From Citromicrobium sp. (GTDB lineage: Bacteria; Pseudomonadota; Alphaproteobacteria; Sphingomonadales; Sphingomonadaceae): DNA of 38,176 bases. The stretch is from positions 1 to 38,176 of the forward strand of contig QFNA01000027.1 in the NCBI GenBank assembly GCA_003248395.1, given 5' to 3'. The notes beneath the pieces were generated by a model that had not been told where the DNA came from, made no database searches, and saw only the letters and a program-made list of their open reading frames with translations. How positions within the stretch are numbered: the first letter of the stretch is position 1; each line of letters opens with the position of its first letter. The position numbers were made by a program, and so were the translations under genes. Positions 24,838-32,974 of the stretch are shown in pieces.

Positions 24838-27062
24838 GCCTCGTCCATCGCTTTGTCGTCGCGGCCATAGCCGTAGCCATAATCATAGCCGTAGCCGTAA
24901 TGGGCGCGGTTCTGCTCGAACTTGGTGAGAACGCCGCCAAACACGCGCGCATTGGCGACTGCGAGGCGCTTGAGGGCGGTCTTCACCAGTCCCGACCTGA
25001 TGCCATGCGATTCGACGGTGAAAACGACGCCTTCGACGCGGCTTGCAATCAAGGGCGCATCGGCGAGGCCCATGACCGGCGGTGCGTCGAAGATGACGTG
25101 GTCGTAGGTTTCCAGCAGCCGTTCGATCAATGTGGAGAACCGCGTGCCGGTCAGCAGTTCGGCTGCATTGGGCGGGATCGGACCGGCGGTCATGGCGGAG
25201 AAACCGAGGTCCTTCATCGGGAATATCATCGTCTCGATGTCTTCCTCGCCGGAAAGATAATTGCTCAGCCCGCGATCATGGGTGACACCGGCATAGTGGT
25301 GCACCGAAGGCGACCGCATATCGCCATCTACGAGGATGACCTTGCGATCGGCGCGTGTGAGGGTCGTGGCCAGCGCCAGTGCCGTGGTAGACTTGCCCTC
25401 GGCAGGCCGGGTTGACGTGACAGCCAGCGAACTGGGCACACCATGCTCGGTGGTAAACGCCAGGTTCGTCTGGATAGCGAGATAGGCGTCGAACAGATCC
25501 GATTTCCGGTCGGCCAGCGCTTCCTGCGGCGTCTCGTTCTCGATCATGGGAACCGAGCCGAGAAGCGGCAGTCCAAGCCTGCGCTCGAGCTCACCCGGAT
25601 CGGCAATCGTCTCGTCGAGCTGTTCACGGGCAAATGCCAGGGCAGACCCGATGCCGAGACCGGCAAGGATCGAAATCAGGAGGTTCAGGAGCGTCCGCGG
25701 ACTAGACGGGCTCTGTGGGACATCCGCAGGATCGACAATTGCAATGTTGTTCACACCGACGCCGCCAGCGACGCCGATTTCCTTGAACCGCTGCAGCAAA
25801 CCATCATACAGCGCGCGGTTCGTATCCACTTCCTGCTGGTAGATATTGTACTGGATGCTGCGATTGCGGAGGTCGAGAAATTCCGACTTCAGGCGCTCGA
25901 CCTGTTGCTCCAGCGCCTGCTCCTGCTGCAGCGCGGCACGATAATCGGTATTGAGCGAACCCGAAACGCGCGATTCCTCGCGGGCGATGGAGGCGTCGAG
26001 CGCCTCGATCTGCGAGGCCAATTCTCGTGCTGCCGGGAACCCCGGTTCGAATTGGACCATCATTTGCTCGTATTCGGCAGCCAGTTCAGCCCGACGCTGC
26101 CGCAGATTGTTGATGGCAGGGTTGGTCAGCGCCTCGACAGACGCACCGCTGCGGCCAACTTGCCGCGAACGCGACTCGGCCGCAATCCGTTGGGCAGTGG
26201 CCTGAGCCAGAGCGGCATTCAGCGTTGCCAGATTATCGGCCAAGATCGATCGCTCCTGCGCGGAGCCGGCCTCGTTGGTCGCTCCGGTAGGTAGATTGAT
26301 GATCTCTTCGTTCGCGGCGTAGGCCACCAACTGGCGCTGCGATTCGTCGAGGCGATCCTTGTATTCGGCAAGCTGCGCCTGCAACTGATCGCGGCCGTAC
26401 GATGTCGACTGGACCTTGCGTTCGAGGTTGCTTTCGATGAAGTTTTCGGCCCAGGCATTGGCCACTCGCGCCGAAAACCCAGCATTGGGGCTGGTAAAAT
26501 CGATATTGACCAGGCGCGACAATCTGGTCGGTTCTACCGAGAGATTGGCCAGCAGGATCTCGCCGGCAATCCTCTGTCGTTCGCGACGGCCCGATGCGCC
26601 GAAGCGGTCGCCATTCAATGCGAAGGCCTCGCCCTCTGCCCCCCCCCCAAACATTTCGAAAAATTTGGGATCGTCGATGAGGCGCAATTCCGCCGCCACA
26701 CGTTCCGAGAGCGTCCGCGCTCGCAACAAGCCATATTGCGTCTGGTAGAATTCCTGGTCGGACACGCTGGTTTCGCGTTCGACACCCTCGAACTCGGTAA
26801 CCTGATCGGCTTCACGCGAAATTTCGATCGTGGACGTCGCCGTATATTGGGGCGTCATCAGCAAAGTGATGATGATTCCGAGCACGACGCAGGCAGCGAC
26901 GGCGCCAATGATGAGCCACTTCCAGCGCAGTGCAATCTGCAGATACTGCCGGATGAGCGGCGTACCTTCAGGCTCGGGTTGCGCAACCTGATAGCCGGCA
27001 TTGGCTGGCCTGACTTCGCCCCCTGGCTGGTCGACGTTCATGGGTGATGTAAAGATGTTCAT
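24834..27062 (-). CDS. Polysaccharide co-polymerase with tyrosine autokinase (Wzc/BY-kinase type)
   Basis: This 742-aa inner-membrane protein controls chain length and export of a capsule or exopolysaccharide. It has a Wzz domain with TM1 about 50-69, a long periplasmic coiled coil (about 220-430), TM2 about 459-478, and a cytoplasmic BY-kinase with Walker A STRPAEGKSTT (550-560), Walker A' VILVDGDMRSP, and Walker B HVIFDAPP. The tail has a Tyr/Gly cluster (Y722 to Y732, every second residue) for autophosphorylation. A run of ten G on the coding strand (26639-26648) encodes Gly-Gly-Gly near residue 140; slippage there would frameshift the gene. It follows the Wza-like gene by 16 bp. Confidence 0.93.
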   Translation of the reverse strand: MNIFTSPMNVDQPGGEVRPANAGYQVAQPEPEGTPLIRQYLQIALRWKWLIIGAVAACVVLGIIITLLMTPQYTATSTIEISREADQVTEFEGVERETSVSDQEFYQTQYGLLRARTLSERVAAELRLIDDPKFFEMFGGGAEGEAFALNGDRFGASGRRERQRIAGEILLANLSVEPTRLSRLVNIDFTSPNAGFSARVANAWAENFIESNLERKVQSTSYGRDQLQAQLAEYKDRLDESQRQLVAYAANEEIINLPTGATNEAGSAQERSILADNLATLNAALAQATAQRIAAESRSRQVGRSGASVEALTNPAINNLRQRRAELAAEYEQMMVQFEPGFPAARELASQIEALDASIAREESRVSGSLNTDYRAALQQEQALEQQVERLKSEFLDLRNRSIQYNIYQQEVDTNRALYDGLLQRFKEIGVAGGVGVNNIAIVDPADVPQSPSSPRTLLNLLISILAGLGIGSALAFAREQLDETIADPGELERRLGLPLLGSVPMIENETPQEALADRKSDLFDAYLAIQTNLAFTTEHGVPSSLAVTSTRPAEGKSTTALALATTLTRADRKVILVDGDMRSPSVHHYAGVTHDRGLSNYLSGEEDIETMIFPMKDLGFSAMTAGPIPPNAAELLTGTRFSTLIERLLETYDHVIFDAPPVMGLADAPLIASRVEGVVFTVESHGIRSGLVKTALKRLAVANARVFGGVLTKFEQNRAHYGYGYDYGYGYGRDDKAMDEA
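26639..26648 (-). repeat. G10 mononucleotide tract inside the wzc-like gene
   Basis: Ten consecutive C on the plus strand (G on the coding strand) lie within the codons for Phe-Gly-Gly-Gly-Ala at about residues 138-142 of the kinase. The frame is open at the present length; a gain or loss of one base would truncate the protein in its periplasmic domain. It is the longest homopolymer I see in the window. Confidence 0.9.
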
Positions 27063-27078
27063 GAGAGCACCTGAAAAA

Positions 27079-27789
27079 TTATCGGATGATCGCCACGAGC
27101 GGGCTCGCGATTAGGGGTGCAACAGAAACGATGTCCCGGAACATGCGCCTTTGCGGAGAATCTCCGACGACAACAACGTCGTTGGCATGGATAGCCGGAT
27201 CGGCATAGACACCACGCCTGATGGCAGCGATATTGTACATGGCCGCCATGCGCTGGCCATTGACGGTGCGCAAGATGACGACATCGTCGAGTTTCGCGAA
27301 TTCCGACAAGCCCTTGGCGGAGGCGACAGCTCGAAGGAGCGTCATCTGGTTCGTCACCGGATAGAGGCCAGGCTCGACGACCTGTCCATCGATCGTCACG
27401 ACCTGGCTGACCGAACTCTTGATGTTGATCGTCACATCGGGGTCGCGAACATAGCGACCGCGCAGAGACGCCTCGATCGCATCGGACAGTTCGGAAGCGG
27501 TCCGACCGCCGGCATCCATCGTTCCGACCAGCGGCATGGAGATGCGTCCGCCGGCATCTACCTGCATCTCGCCGCTCAATTGCGGAACGTTGAAAACGCG
27601 CACTTCGATGAGATCGAGAGGGCCGATAAGTGACGCGCGATCGGGAGCAACGAGATCGTCTCTGCTCGGGTCGGGAAGTCCCGTAGCCCCTTCGACGACG
27701 GTTAGGTTTGCTGTCGACTGGAGCGGCTCTGTCTTGGCACACCCTCCCAAGCCGATTGCAACGGCCGACAAAAGGAATAATATACGCAT
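27079..27789 (-). CDS. Polysaccharide export lipoprotein (Wza-like, Poly_export/SLBB)
   Basis: The 236-aa outer-membrane export protein has a lipobox GLGGC (Cys17), a Poly_export domain (LIGPLDLIEVRVFNVPQLSG ... GRISMPLVGTMDAGGRTASE ... YVRDPDVTINI) and an SLBB segment (VTIDGQVVEPGLYPVTNQMT). It forms the outer-membrane channel for the polymer together with the Wzc-like protein just downstream. It is shorter than E. coli Wza (379 aa), as usual for sphingomonad members with a single SLBB domain. ATG 27789 gives the signal peptide; the frame is open to 27864 but those residues are not signal-like. A GGGGT/ACCCC dyad lies in its leader. Confidence 0.92.
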   Translation of the reverse strand: MRILFLLSAVAIGLGGCAKTEPLQSTANLTVVEGATGLPDPSRDDLVAPDRASLIGPLDLIEVRVFNVPQLSGEMQVDAGGRISMPLVGTMDAGGRTASELSDAIEASLRGRYVRDPDVTINIKSSVSQVVTIDGQVVEPGLYPVTNQMTLLRAVASAKGLSEFAKLDDVVILRTVNGQRMAAMYNIAAIRRGVYADPAIHANDVVVVGDSPQRRMFRDIVSVAPLIASPLVAIIR

Positions 27790-27836
27790 AGTTTCCAATG
27801 AGGCGAACTGAAGAGTGGCCTGCCAATAGACCATAC

Positions 27837-27854
27837 GGGGTCTTTTGAAACCCC
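27837..27854. promoter_or_regulatory. Small dyad in the leader of the Wza-like gene
   Basis: GGGGT (27837-27841) and ACCCC (27850-27854) are inverted repeats 8 nt apart, 48 bp upstream of the export gene's ATG on the minus strand. It may be an operator half-site pair or a leader hairpin. The surrounding 27790-27970 stretch is moderately AT-rich and likely holds the promoter, but no confident -35/-10 pair is seen. Confidence 0.3.
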
Positions 27855-27970
27855 TTTGTGCCAAATCAGAAAAAGCAAAGGTCTAAATCAGTTGACCACA
27901 TCCCATGCCGATGGCCGGCACGCAGAAGCGCCAGCCATTGCACCAAGAGCCGCCTCACGATTTCAGCTTG

Positions 27971-28126
27971 TCAGTGCCCATGCCGTTTCACACCGCGACG
28001 ACGCAGAGCAATGCGTTTCTTGCGACGCCATACCAATACAGCCCAAACCAGCATTGTTAGCGCGACGGTCGCCGCAATAGTCAACGCAATTATTTCTCGT
28101 AAGTCGTCTGACATCCAGCCCACCAT
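27971..28126 (-). CDS. Small single-span membrane protein
   Basis: The ORF gives 51 aa from ATG 28126 (47 aa from ATG 28114): MSDDLREIIALTIAATVALT, a continuous hydrophobic helix to about residue 30, then a strongly basic tail (WRRKKRIALRRRGVKRHGH). That pattern predicts a single-pass protein with the C-terminus in the cytoplasm. It lies between the ligase-like and Wza-like genes on the same strand. A weak GGTGGG precedes 28114. No family is recognised. Evidence is the hydrophobic/basic composition and the otherwise unexplained gap between two operon genes. Confidence 0.5.
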   Translation of the reverse strand: MVGWMSDDLREIIALTIAATVALTMLVWAVLVWRRKKRIALRRRGVKRHGH

Positions 28127-28163
28127 AATCGCACTAGAGGCTGCGGCAGTATGTTCTGCTGCG

Positions 28164-29531
28164 TCACCCCCGCTGTCGCGCGCCCCCATTTCGATCTTCG
28201 CTTAACCAGACAGCGGCGATCACTGCAAGGGCCATCATCATCGGGGTCCGTATCGGATAATCGAAGAGGCTGGCTGCAAGCATCAACCACAACAAGCTGG
28301 ACGCTACCCGGGCCAGAAGGACGCCGTCTCGAAGCGGCGCGCGCCAGACCTTGAAAGTCCTTATGCCGATCCAGCAGATCGCCAGAGCAAGCAAAGCAAG
28401 TCCGAGTATGCCGCCGTCGAGCACAATTTCAAGAAAATCGTTATGTGCATGATTGACATATTCCCTGCCCAGCACGGCATCCGGCTCGGTGATCCTGTAC
28501 ACGGGGTCGAACGCGCCGAAACCGCTACCTGCAGGCCAGTACCTGCCGATCATCTCGACGACCGTCGGATATATCTGGGTCCTCAAATCATCCCCCATTT
28601 CCAGTACATTGGCCCGATCGACTGATTCGGCCCTGCCCAGATAAATCGACAGGATAATGGCACCAATCATCGAAGCGCCGACGGCGACCGCAGCCGGCAA
28701 CCACTTGTGGATCGGCAGCTTCTTGACCTGCCTCATCATTCGCGAACGGACAGCGAGAAATCCCAGCATGGTGGCGAGCAAACCGAAAACGATCCCGGCA
28801 CGAGACCCTGTACCAAGGATCAGCAAGAGAAAGAAGACGACGAGACTTACGGCCAGAGCCGCCTTCCATCTCGCATTTTCCGAACTGCTATAGGCCCAGG
28901 CTGGTGCAAGAAGGCAGCCGAAGGACGCGAACAAGGCCATGTGATTCCGGTTGGCGAAATTGCCGCTCACGGCTCCACCATCATTAATCAATGGGTTATC
29001 GAAATTCGATCCGGCAAACTGCAGGACACCAAGAAAACACCCGGCGATTATGGCTCCGAGCACCACCAGCGCGATCTTCCATTGCCCGCCTTTCGCGCTT
29101 GCAATCAAAAGACCGAATGTCGTCACCGGCACTATGAGCGATGAAAGGGCATTGAATGTCGCATCGGGCGAAATTGTGAGCGGGCGCCACGGCTGGGTTT
29201 GATCGCTGACCGAGGCTGAGAAGGCCAGCACTTCACGTCCCGGCATCGCCTGCCACAGAGCCGGCGGTAGAGGAACGAGCTGCAACAGAACGAGGCAAAC
29301 CGTTGCGAGAAGGAGGGCACCGACCCACTTATAGTCGCGAATCTCGGGTCTCGTGCCGAAGATCAAGAGAAGAAGAATCGTCAGCCAGGAAAAGGCACGA
29401 ACCACCACCTGTCCAGCGACATCTGCACGCGAAGCGCCGCCGCCAATCCAGAGCACGACGATAAAAACTATAAACAGAATGAAAGTTGGATCGATGGAAA
29501 ACCGATCGTTTTTTTTGCGGCTGGCAGGCAT
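28164..29531 (-). CDS. O-antigen ligase / Wzy-type polymerase family membrane protein
   Basis: This 455-aa protein has about ten to twelve membrane spans and a Wzy_C/O-antigen-ligase core: a large periplasmic loop with GNFANRNHMALF, then GTGSRAGIV, and a late loop with YVNHAHNDFLEIVLDGGILG carrying the conserved His and Asn-Asp. The family joins or polymerises undecaprenol-linked sugar repeats in the periplasm; the two activities cannot be told apart by sequence alone. I chose ATG 29531 (MPASRKKND); the frame is open to 29573. Codons 5-8 contain an A8 run (29509-29516). It is divergent from the lipoprotein gene at 29592 and is probably the first gene of the export run. Confidence 0.88.
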   Translation of the reverse strand: MPASRKKNDRFSIDPTFILFIVFIVVLWIGGGASRADVAGQVVVRAFSWLTILLLLIFGTRPEIRDYKWVGALLLATVCLVLLQLVPLPPALWQAMPGREVLAFSASVSDQTQPWRPLTISPDATFNALSSLIVPVTTFGLLIASAKGGQWKIALVVLGAIIAGCFLGVLQFAGSNFDNPLINDGGAVSGNFANRNHMALFASFGCLLAPAWAYSSSENARWKAALAVSLVVFFLLLILGTGSRAGIVFGLLATMLGFLAVRSRMMRQVKKLPIHKWLPAAVAVGASMIGAIILSIYLGRAESVDRANVLEMGDDLRTQIYPTVVEMIGRYWPAGSGFGAFDPVYRITEPDAVLGREYVNHAHNDFLEIVLDGGILGLALLALAICWIGIRTFKVWRAPLRDGVLLARVASSLLWLMLAASLFDYPIRTPMMMALAVIAAVWLSEDRNGGARQRG

Positions 29532-29591
29532 GACCGAGCCAAGTAAACAAAATGGCGCTTGGTTCAACTCCAATCCGCACCTAGAGGCACC

Positions 29592-30065
29592 ATGATGAAG
29601 AAGAACCAGCCGTTCAAATATATCTTCGCAACCATGTTCGCTCTGGCTGCGGCGGGATGCTCGCCGTCTGTCGATTCGAGCACCACAAAGCCGGAAGACG
29701 TGGATGCGGGAGTCTTCAGTGCAGCGGACAAGGCGGCTGCACGCGCCTTGTCCGTCGGTGACGAACGGGGATTGGCAGAGTTCGAAAATAACTCTGAACG
29801 CGCGAGAGCCTGCGTCGACGCGCTCGCAAGCATGCAGTCCAAGCTTGGTGGCTCGGGTAATCTCAACGCGACGCAGGTCAGAGCATTAGCCCAGGCGCGC
29901 GCATATTATGCGAACCAGGTCGGCCCGGAGCCGACGCAGCCCCACGATCGGGAGATCGAGGAAGAGGAGCCCGAATTCGTGGACGAAGAATCGATCTCGC
30001 GCAACGAAGGCCGCACCGCCATTGCATGCCTGAGACGGCTTCAGGGAGGATCGGGACTAAGCTGA
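29592..30065 (+). CDS. Lipoprotein of unknown function
   Basis: The 157-aa protein has a lipoprotein signal with lipobox AAAGC (Cys23) after KKNQPFKYIFATMFALA. The mature part is acidic (EIEEEEPEFVDEES) and carries two further cysteines (RACVDALA and IACLRRLQ) that could form a disulfide. I recognise no family. AGAGG precedes the double ATG at 29592. It is divergent from the ligase-like gene, with 60 bp between starts, so it may be co-regulated with the polysaccharide cluster. Confidence 0.72.
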   Translation: MMKKNQPFKYIFATMFALAAAGCSPSVDSSTTKPEDVDAGVFSAADKAAARALSVGDERGLAEFENNSERARACVDALASMQSKLGGSGNLNATQVRALAQARAYYANQVGPEPTQPHDREIEEEEPEFVDEESISRNEGRTAIACLRRLQGGSGLS

Positions 30066-30140
30066 CGGGCGTAGCGCCGGTTCAATCCCATTGAATTTGA
30101 CGAATAAAAATAGGTCGTTATTTCGCTCACATATGATTGT

Positions 30141-30174
30141 CACCGATTTACCACACAATCGCTTTCTATCGGTG
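30141..30174 (+). promoter_or_regulatory. Inverted repeat in the leader of the 75-aa peptide gene
   Basis: CACCGAT (30141-30147) and ATCGGTG (30168-30174) are exact inverted repeats 20 nt apart. A second short stem (GGCTC with GAGCC around a 6-nt loop) follows at about 30221-30236. The TTGACG at 30097-30102 could be a -35 element. The layout suggests a structured 5' leader of roughly 180 nt. No known riboswitch is recognised. Confidence 0.3.
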
Positions 30175-30310
30175 TCTGGCGACAGGAACTTCCGGTTCGG
30201 CTATTGATATTAAAAGCGGCTCCGGCTAGAGCCACCCCGTTTGCGGCGATTGCCATGCATTGGTCGTAATAAGATTTTGAAAATATAAGAGTTTAATCAG
30301 GAGACATGAA

Positions 30311-30538
30311 ATGACCTTGAAGAATGTAAGCCTTGCTACTGCAGCTGCTGCACTCGCTTTCGCACCTGTAGCCGCTTCGGCTCAGAGCGCAGAGCGTGCT
30401 GCTCCTGCCGTTTCGCAGGACGAAGAACTGGCCGGTGGTAGCTCGATCATCATCGCCATTCTTGCTGTTGCTGCTGTGATTGCAGGCATCATCGTCGCAG
30501 TTGACGACGACGAAGAAGAACTGCCGGTTAGCCGTTAA
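30311..30538 (+). CDS. 75-aa exported single-span peptide with acidic tail
   Basis: The peptide has a signal sequence (MTLKNVSLATAAAALAFAPV, cleavage near ASA-QSA at residue 24), a short polar stretch ending ELAGG, a hydrophobic span (SSIIIAILAVAAVIAGIIVA) and an acidic tail (VDDDEEELPVSR). AGGAG lies 7 bases before the ATG; an earlier ATG at 30306 reads only ATG-AAA-TGA. It has a long AT-rich leader (30066-30310) and its own 12-bp terminator stem, so it is a monocistronic and probably well-expressed gene. I recall similar short proteins in Sphingomonadales but know no function. It sits between envelope-related genes. Confidence 0.75.
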   Translation: MTLKNVSLATAAAALAFAPVAASAQSAERAAPAVSQDEELAGGSSIIIAILAVAAVIAGIIVAVDDDEEELPVSR

Positions 30539-30560
30539 TCCAGACGGACAAACCAGATTG

Positions 30561-30594
30561 TGGGCTGCGAAACCTGGTTTCGCAGCCCATTTTC
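30561..30594 (+). terminator. Strong intrinsic terminator after the 75-aa peptide gene
   Basis: TGGGCTGCGAAA (30561-30572) pairs perfectly over 12 bp with TTTCGCAGCCCA (30578-30589) around a 5-nt loop, followed by TTTT. It separates the peptide gene from the M48 peptidase gene, whose start lies 16 bp further on. Confidence 0.92.
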
Positions 30595-30605
30595 GTTGAT
30601 GCGTG

Positions 30606-31580
30606 ATGAATTCCAAAGTCTCTATATTCGAAGCGACCAGTGATCTGTTCGGCCAGCGCTCAATCTGGCGCTATCTGCTCATCCTGTTCCTGTCCTTGGC
30701 GACCATGTCCGAAGCCAAGGCCGAGGATCTCGACGAATTCCAGACGCTTCGTGCCCGGATCGTCGCCGTTGGCGATGTCGACTGGCGCCTGACCTCGGCC
30801 ATCTCGGGAGCGTGCGATTCGGGCGGCGCCAGCATCGGGGTCATCATCGACAGCCTCGACGCCTATCCGGCCGACACGCAAGATAAAGCCGCCAGATCGC
30901 TGGGGTTGGGGACAGCCCCGCAGATCGCGCATGTGTCCCTCGACAGTCCGGCCCATTCAGCCGGATTGAAAGGCGGGGATGAGATCAGGCTGCTCAACGG
31001 CCAGCCGATAGAAAAGGTCGTCGATACCATCGACGGCGTATCGACCGCGCACCGCGTGGAGCGTGCCCTGTCCGCCCTCTCCCCCGACCAGCCGGCCACA
31101 CTCAATGTCATCCGCGACGCAGCCGAACGTCACGTCACAGTCGTCCCGCGCAAATTCTGTCGGCATTCGGCGATCGTGGCGCCGTCCGACAGCGTCAAGG
31201 CCTACAGCGACCGCAGCGGTCTCGCCGTGACCACAGGCCTTTTGGACCACGTCCGCAGTCGCGACGAATTGGCCCTGCTCATCGGGCACGAACTCGCGCA
31301 CGTGATCCTGTACGACTTTTTCGAAGCGCAAGACATCCGCGCCAAGGCCAAGGAAGACATCGCCGACTCCATCGGCCTGCGCATGGCCGGCTGCGCAGGA
31401 TTCGATGTCGCAAGCGCGATCGAGTTCTGGAAGGATTTCGACAAATCCCGTCCGCTTTCCTTCCTCCCCAGCTTTTCGCACCGCAAGAGCCGCGTCCGAT
31501 ACGAAGCCCTGCGGAAAGCGTCAGACGATCTGCGCTGCGAATCGCTTGTTGTTGAAATCGCGGCGATGCGCGCCGCCTGA
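30606..31580 (+). CDS. M48 family zinc metallopeptidase with PDZ domain
   Basis: The 324-aa protein has an N-terminal hydrophobic signal or anchor (about 21-36, ending SEAKA), a PDZ-like domain (about 105-182; DSPAHSAGLKGGDEIRLLNG) and a peptidase domain with HELAH at 228-232 (zinc and catalytic Glu). The ExxAD-type third ligand is E250 (EDIADSIG). Most M48 peptidases of the BepA/LoiP type act in periplasmic quality control; PDZ before M48 is less usual. ATG 30606 is taken, with GTG 30603 adjacent. The upstream terminator ends only 12 bp before, so its promoter must overlap the terminator or it depends on read-through. Confidence 0.85.
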   Translation: MNSKVSIFEATSDLFGQRSIWRYLLILFLSLATMSEAKAEDLDEFQTLRARIVAVGDVDWRLTSAISGACDSGGASIGVIIDSLDAYPADTQDKAARSLGLGTAPQIAHVSLDSPAHSAGLKGGDEIRLLNGQPIEKVVDTIDGVSTAHRVERALSALSPDQPATLNVIRDAAERHVTVVPRKFCRHSAIVAPSDSVKAYSDRSGLAVTTGLLDHVRSRDELALLIGHELAHVILYDFFEAQDIRAKAKEDIADSIGLRMAGCAGFDVASAIEFWKDFDKSRPLSFLPSFSHRKSRVRYEALRKASDDLRCESLVVEIAAMRAA

Positions 31581-31649
31581 TGCTTGCCTTGCTCTGGCAG
31601 GATGCTCTGCTAAAGCCCGCGCAAACTCAATCGAACTGACAGGACCCCC

Positions 31650-32870
31650 ATGGCAAAGATCAAGGTTGCGAACCCGATCGTCGAACTCGACGGCGACGAA
31701 ATGACGAAGATCATCTGGGATTGGATCAGGGATCGGCTGATCCTCCCCTATCTCGACGTCGATCTGAAATATTACGATCTCTCGATCGAAAACCGCGACA
31801 AGACGGACGACCAGGTCACTGTCGATGCCGCCAATGCCATCAAGGAACACGGCGTCGGCGTCAAATGCGCCACCATCACGCCCGACGAGGCGCGCGTCGA
31901 GGAATTCAGCCTCAAGAAAATGTGGGTCAGCCCCAACGGCACGATCCGCAACATCCTGGGCGGGGTCGTGTTTCGCGAACCGATCGTGATCGACAACGTG
32001 CCGCGCCTCGTGCCCGGCTGGACCGACCCGATCGTCGTCGGCCGCCACGCGTTCGGCGACCAGTACCGCGCCAAGGACACGCTGATCCCCGGCGCGGGCA
32101 AGCTGCGCCTCGTGTTCGAAGGGGCGAACGGCGAGAACATCGATCTCGACGTGTACGAATTCCAGTCGAGCGGCGTCGCCATGGCGATGTACAATCTCGA
32201 CGATTCGATCCGCGATTTCGCCCGCGCCAGCTTCGCCTACGGTCTCGATCGCAAATGGCCAGTCTACCTCTCGACCAAGAACACCATCCTCAAGAAGTAC
32301 GACGGCCGCTTCAAGGATCTCTTCCAGGAGATCTTCGACGCCGAATACAAGGACGCCTTCGACAAGGCAGGCATCACTTACGAACACCGCCTGATCGACG
32401 ACATGGTCGCTGCAGCGCTCAAATGGAACGGCAAGTTCGTCTGGGCCTGCAAGAACTACGACGGCGACGTCCAGTCGGACGTTGTCGCGCAGGGCTTCGG
32501 CTCGCTCGGCCTGATGACGTCGGTGCTCATGACGCCCGACGGCAAGACCGTCGAGGCAGAGGCCGCGCATGGCACCGTCACCCGCCACTATCGCCAGCAC
32601 CAGGAAGGCAAGGCGACATCGACCAACCCGATCGCCAGCATCTTCGCCTGGACGCGCGGCCTGATGTATCGCGGCAAGTTCGACAACACGCCCGACGTCG
32701 TACGGTTTACCGAAACGCTGGAACAGGTCTGCATCAAGACTGTCGAAAGCGGCCAGATGACGAAGGATCTCGCGTTGCTCATCGGTCCGCAGCAGAACTG
32801 GCTGACCACCGAACAGTTCTTCGAAGCGATCGTGACCAATCTCGAAAAGGAAATGGCCAACTGGGCCTGA
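31650..32870 (+). CDS. icd: NADP-dependent isocitrate dehydrogenase
   Basis: The 406-aa enzyme of the TCA cycle converts isocitrate to 2-oxoglutarate. It is of the homodimeric type shared by alphaproteobacteria and eukaryotes: MAKIKVANPIVELDGDEMTK at the start, substrate-binding SPNGTIRN (about residues 92-99), the metal-site Asp in DDMVAAALKW and DGDVQSDVVAQGFGSLGLM, and NADP-contacting AHGTVTRHYR. Length is typical. AGGA lies about 8 bases before the ATG. A strong terminator follows, so it is a single-gene unit. Confidence 0.97.
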   Translation: MAKIKVANPIVELDGDEMTKIIWDWIRDRLILPYLDVDLKYYDLSIENRDKTDDQVTVDAANAIKEHGVGVKCATITPDEARVEEFSLKKMWVSPNGTIRNILGGVVFREPIVIDNVPRLVPGWTDPIVVGRHAFGDQYRAKDTLIPGAGKLRLVFEGANGENIDLDVYEFQSSGVAMAMYNLDDSIRDFARASFAYGLDRKWPVYLSTKNTILKKYDGRFKDLFQEIFDAEYKDAFDKAGITYEHRLIDDMVAAALKWNGKFVWACKNYDGDVQSDVVAQGFGSLGLMTSVLMTPDGKTVEAEAAHGTVTRHYRQHQEGKATSTNPIASIFAWTRGLMYRGKFDNTPDVVRFTETLEQVCIKTVESGQMTKDLALLIGPQQNWLTTEQFFEAIVTNLEKEMANWA

Positions 32871-32913
32871 AACCCTTTTAGCGCTGCGTCATTGTTCAGA
32901 CACAGCTAGACCA

Positions 32914-32948
32914 ACCGGGGTCGGCCAGCGCCGGCCCCGGTTTGTTTT
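32914..32948 (+). terminator. Intrinsic terminator after icd
   Basis: ACCGGGGTCGGC (32914-32925) pairs with GCCGGCCCCGGT (32930-32941) over 12 bp with one T-G wobble and a CAGC loop. TTGTTTT follows. It lies about 45 bp past the icd stop. Confidence 0.9.
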
Positions 32949-32974
32949 GGATCGAAGTGATTTGACGGGGTACC

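Noticed and set aside
27855..27900. TGGCAC-like sequence suggesting a sigma-54 promoter before the Wza-like gene
   Set aside because: The -12 part does not match TTGC and the spacing is not maintained, so the resemblance is weak.
30395..30450. Gly-Gly in the 75-aa peptide as a bacteriocin leader cleavage site
   Set aside because: The protein already has a Sec-type signal peptide with an AxA site, the GG lies after it, and no ABC peptidase-transporter is nearby.
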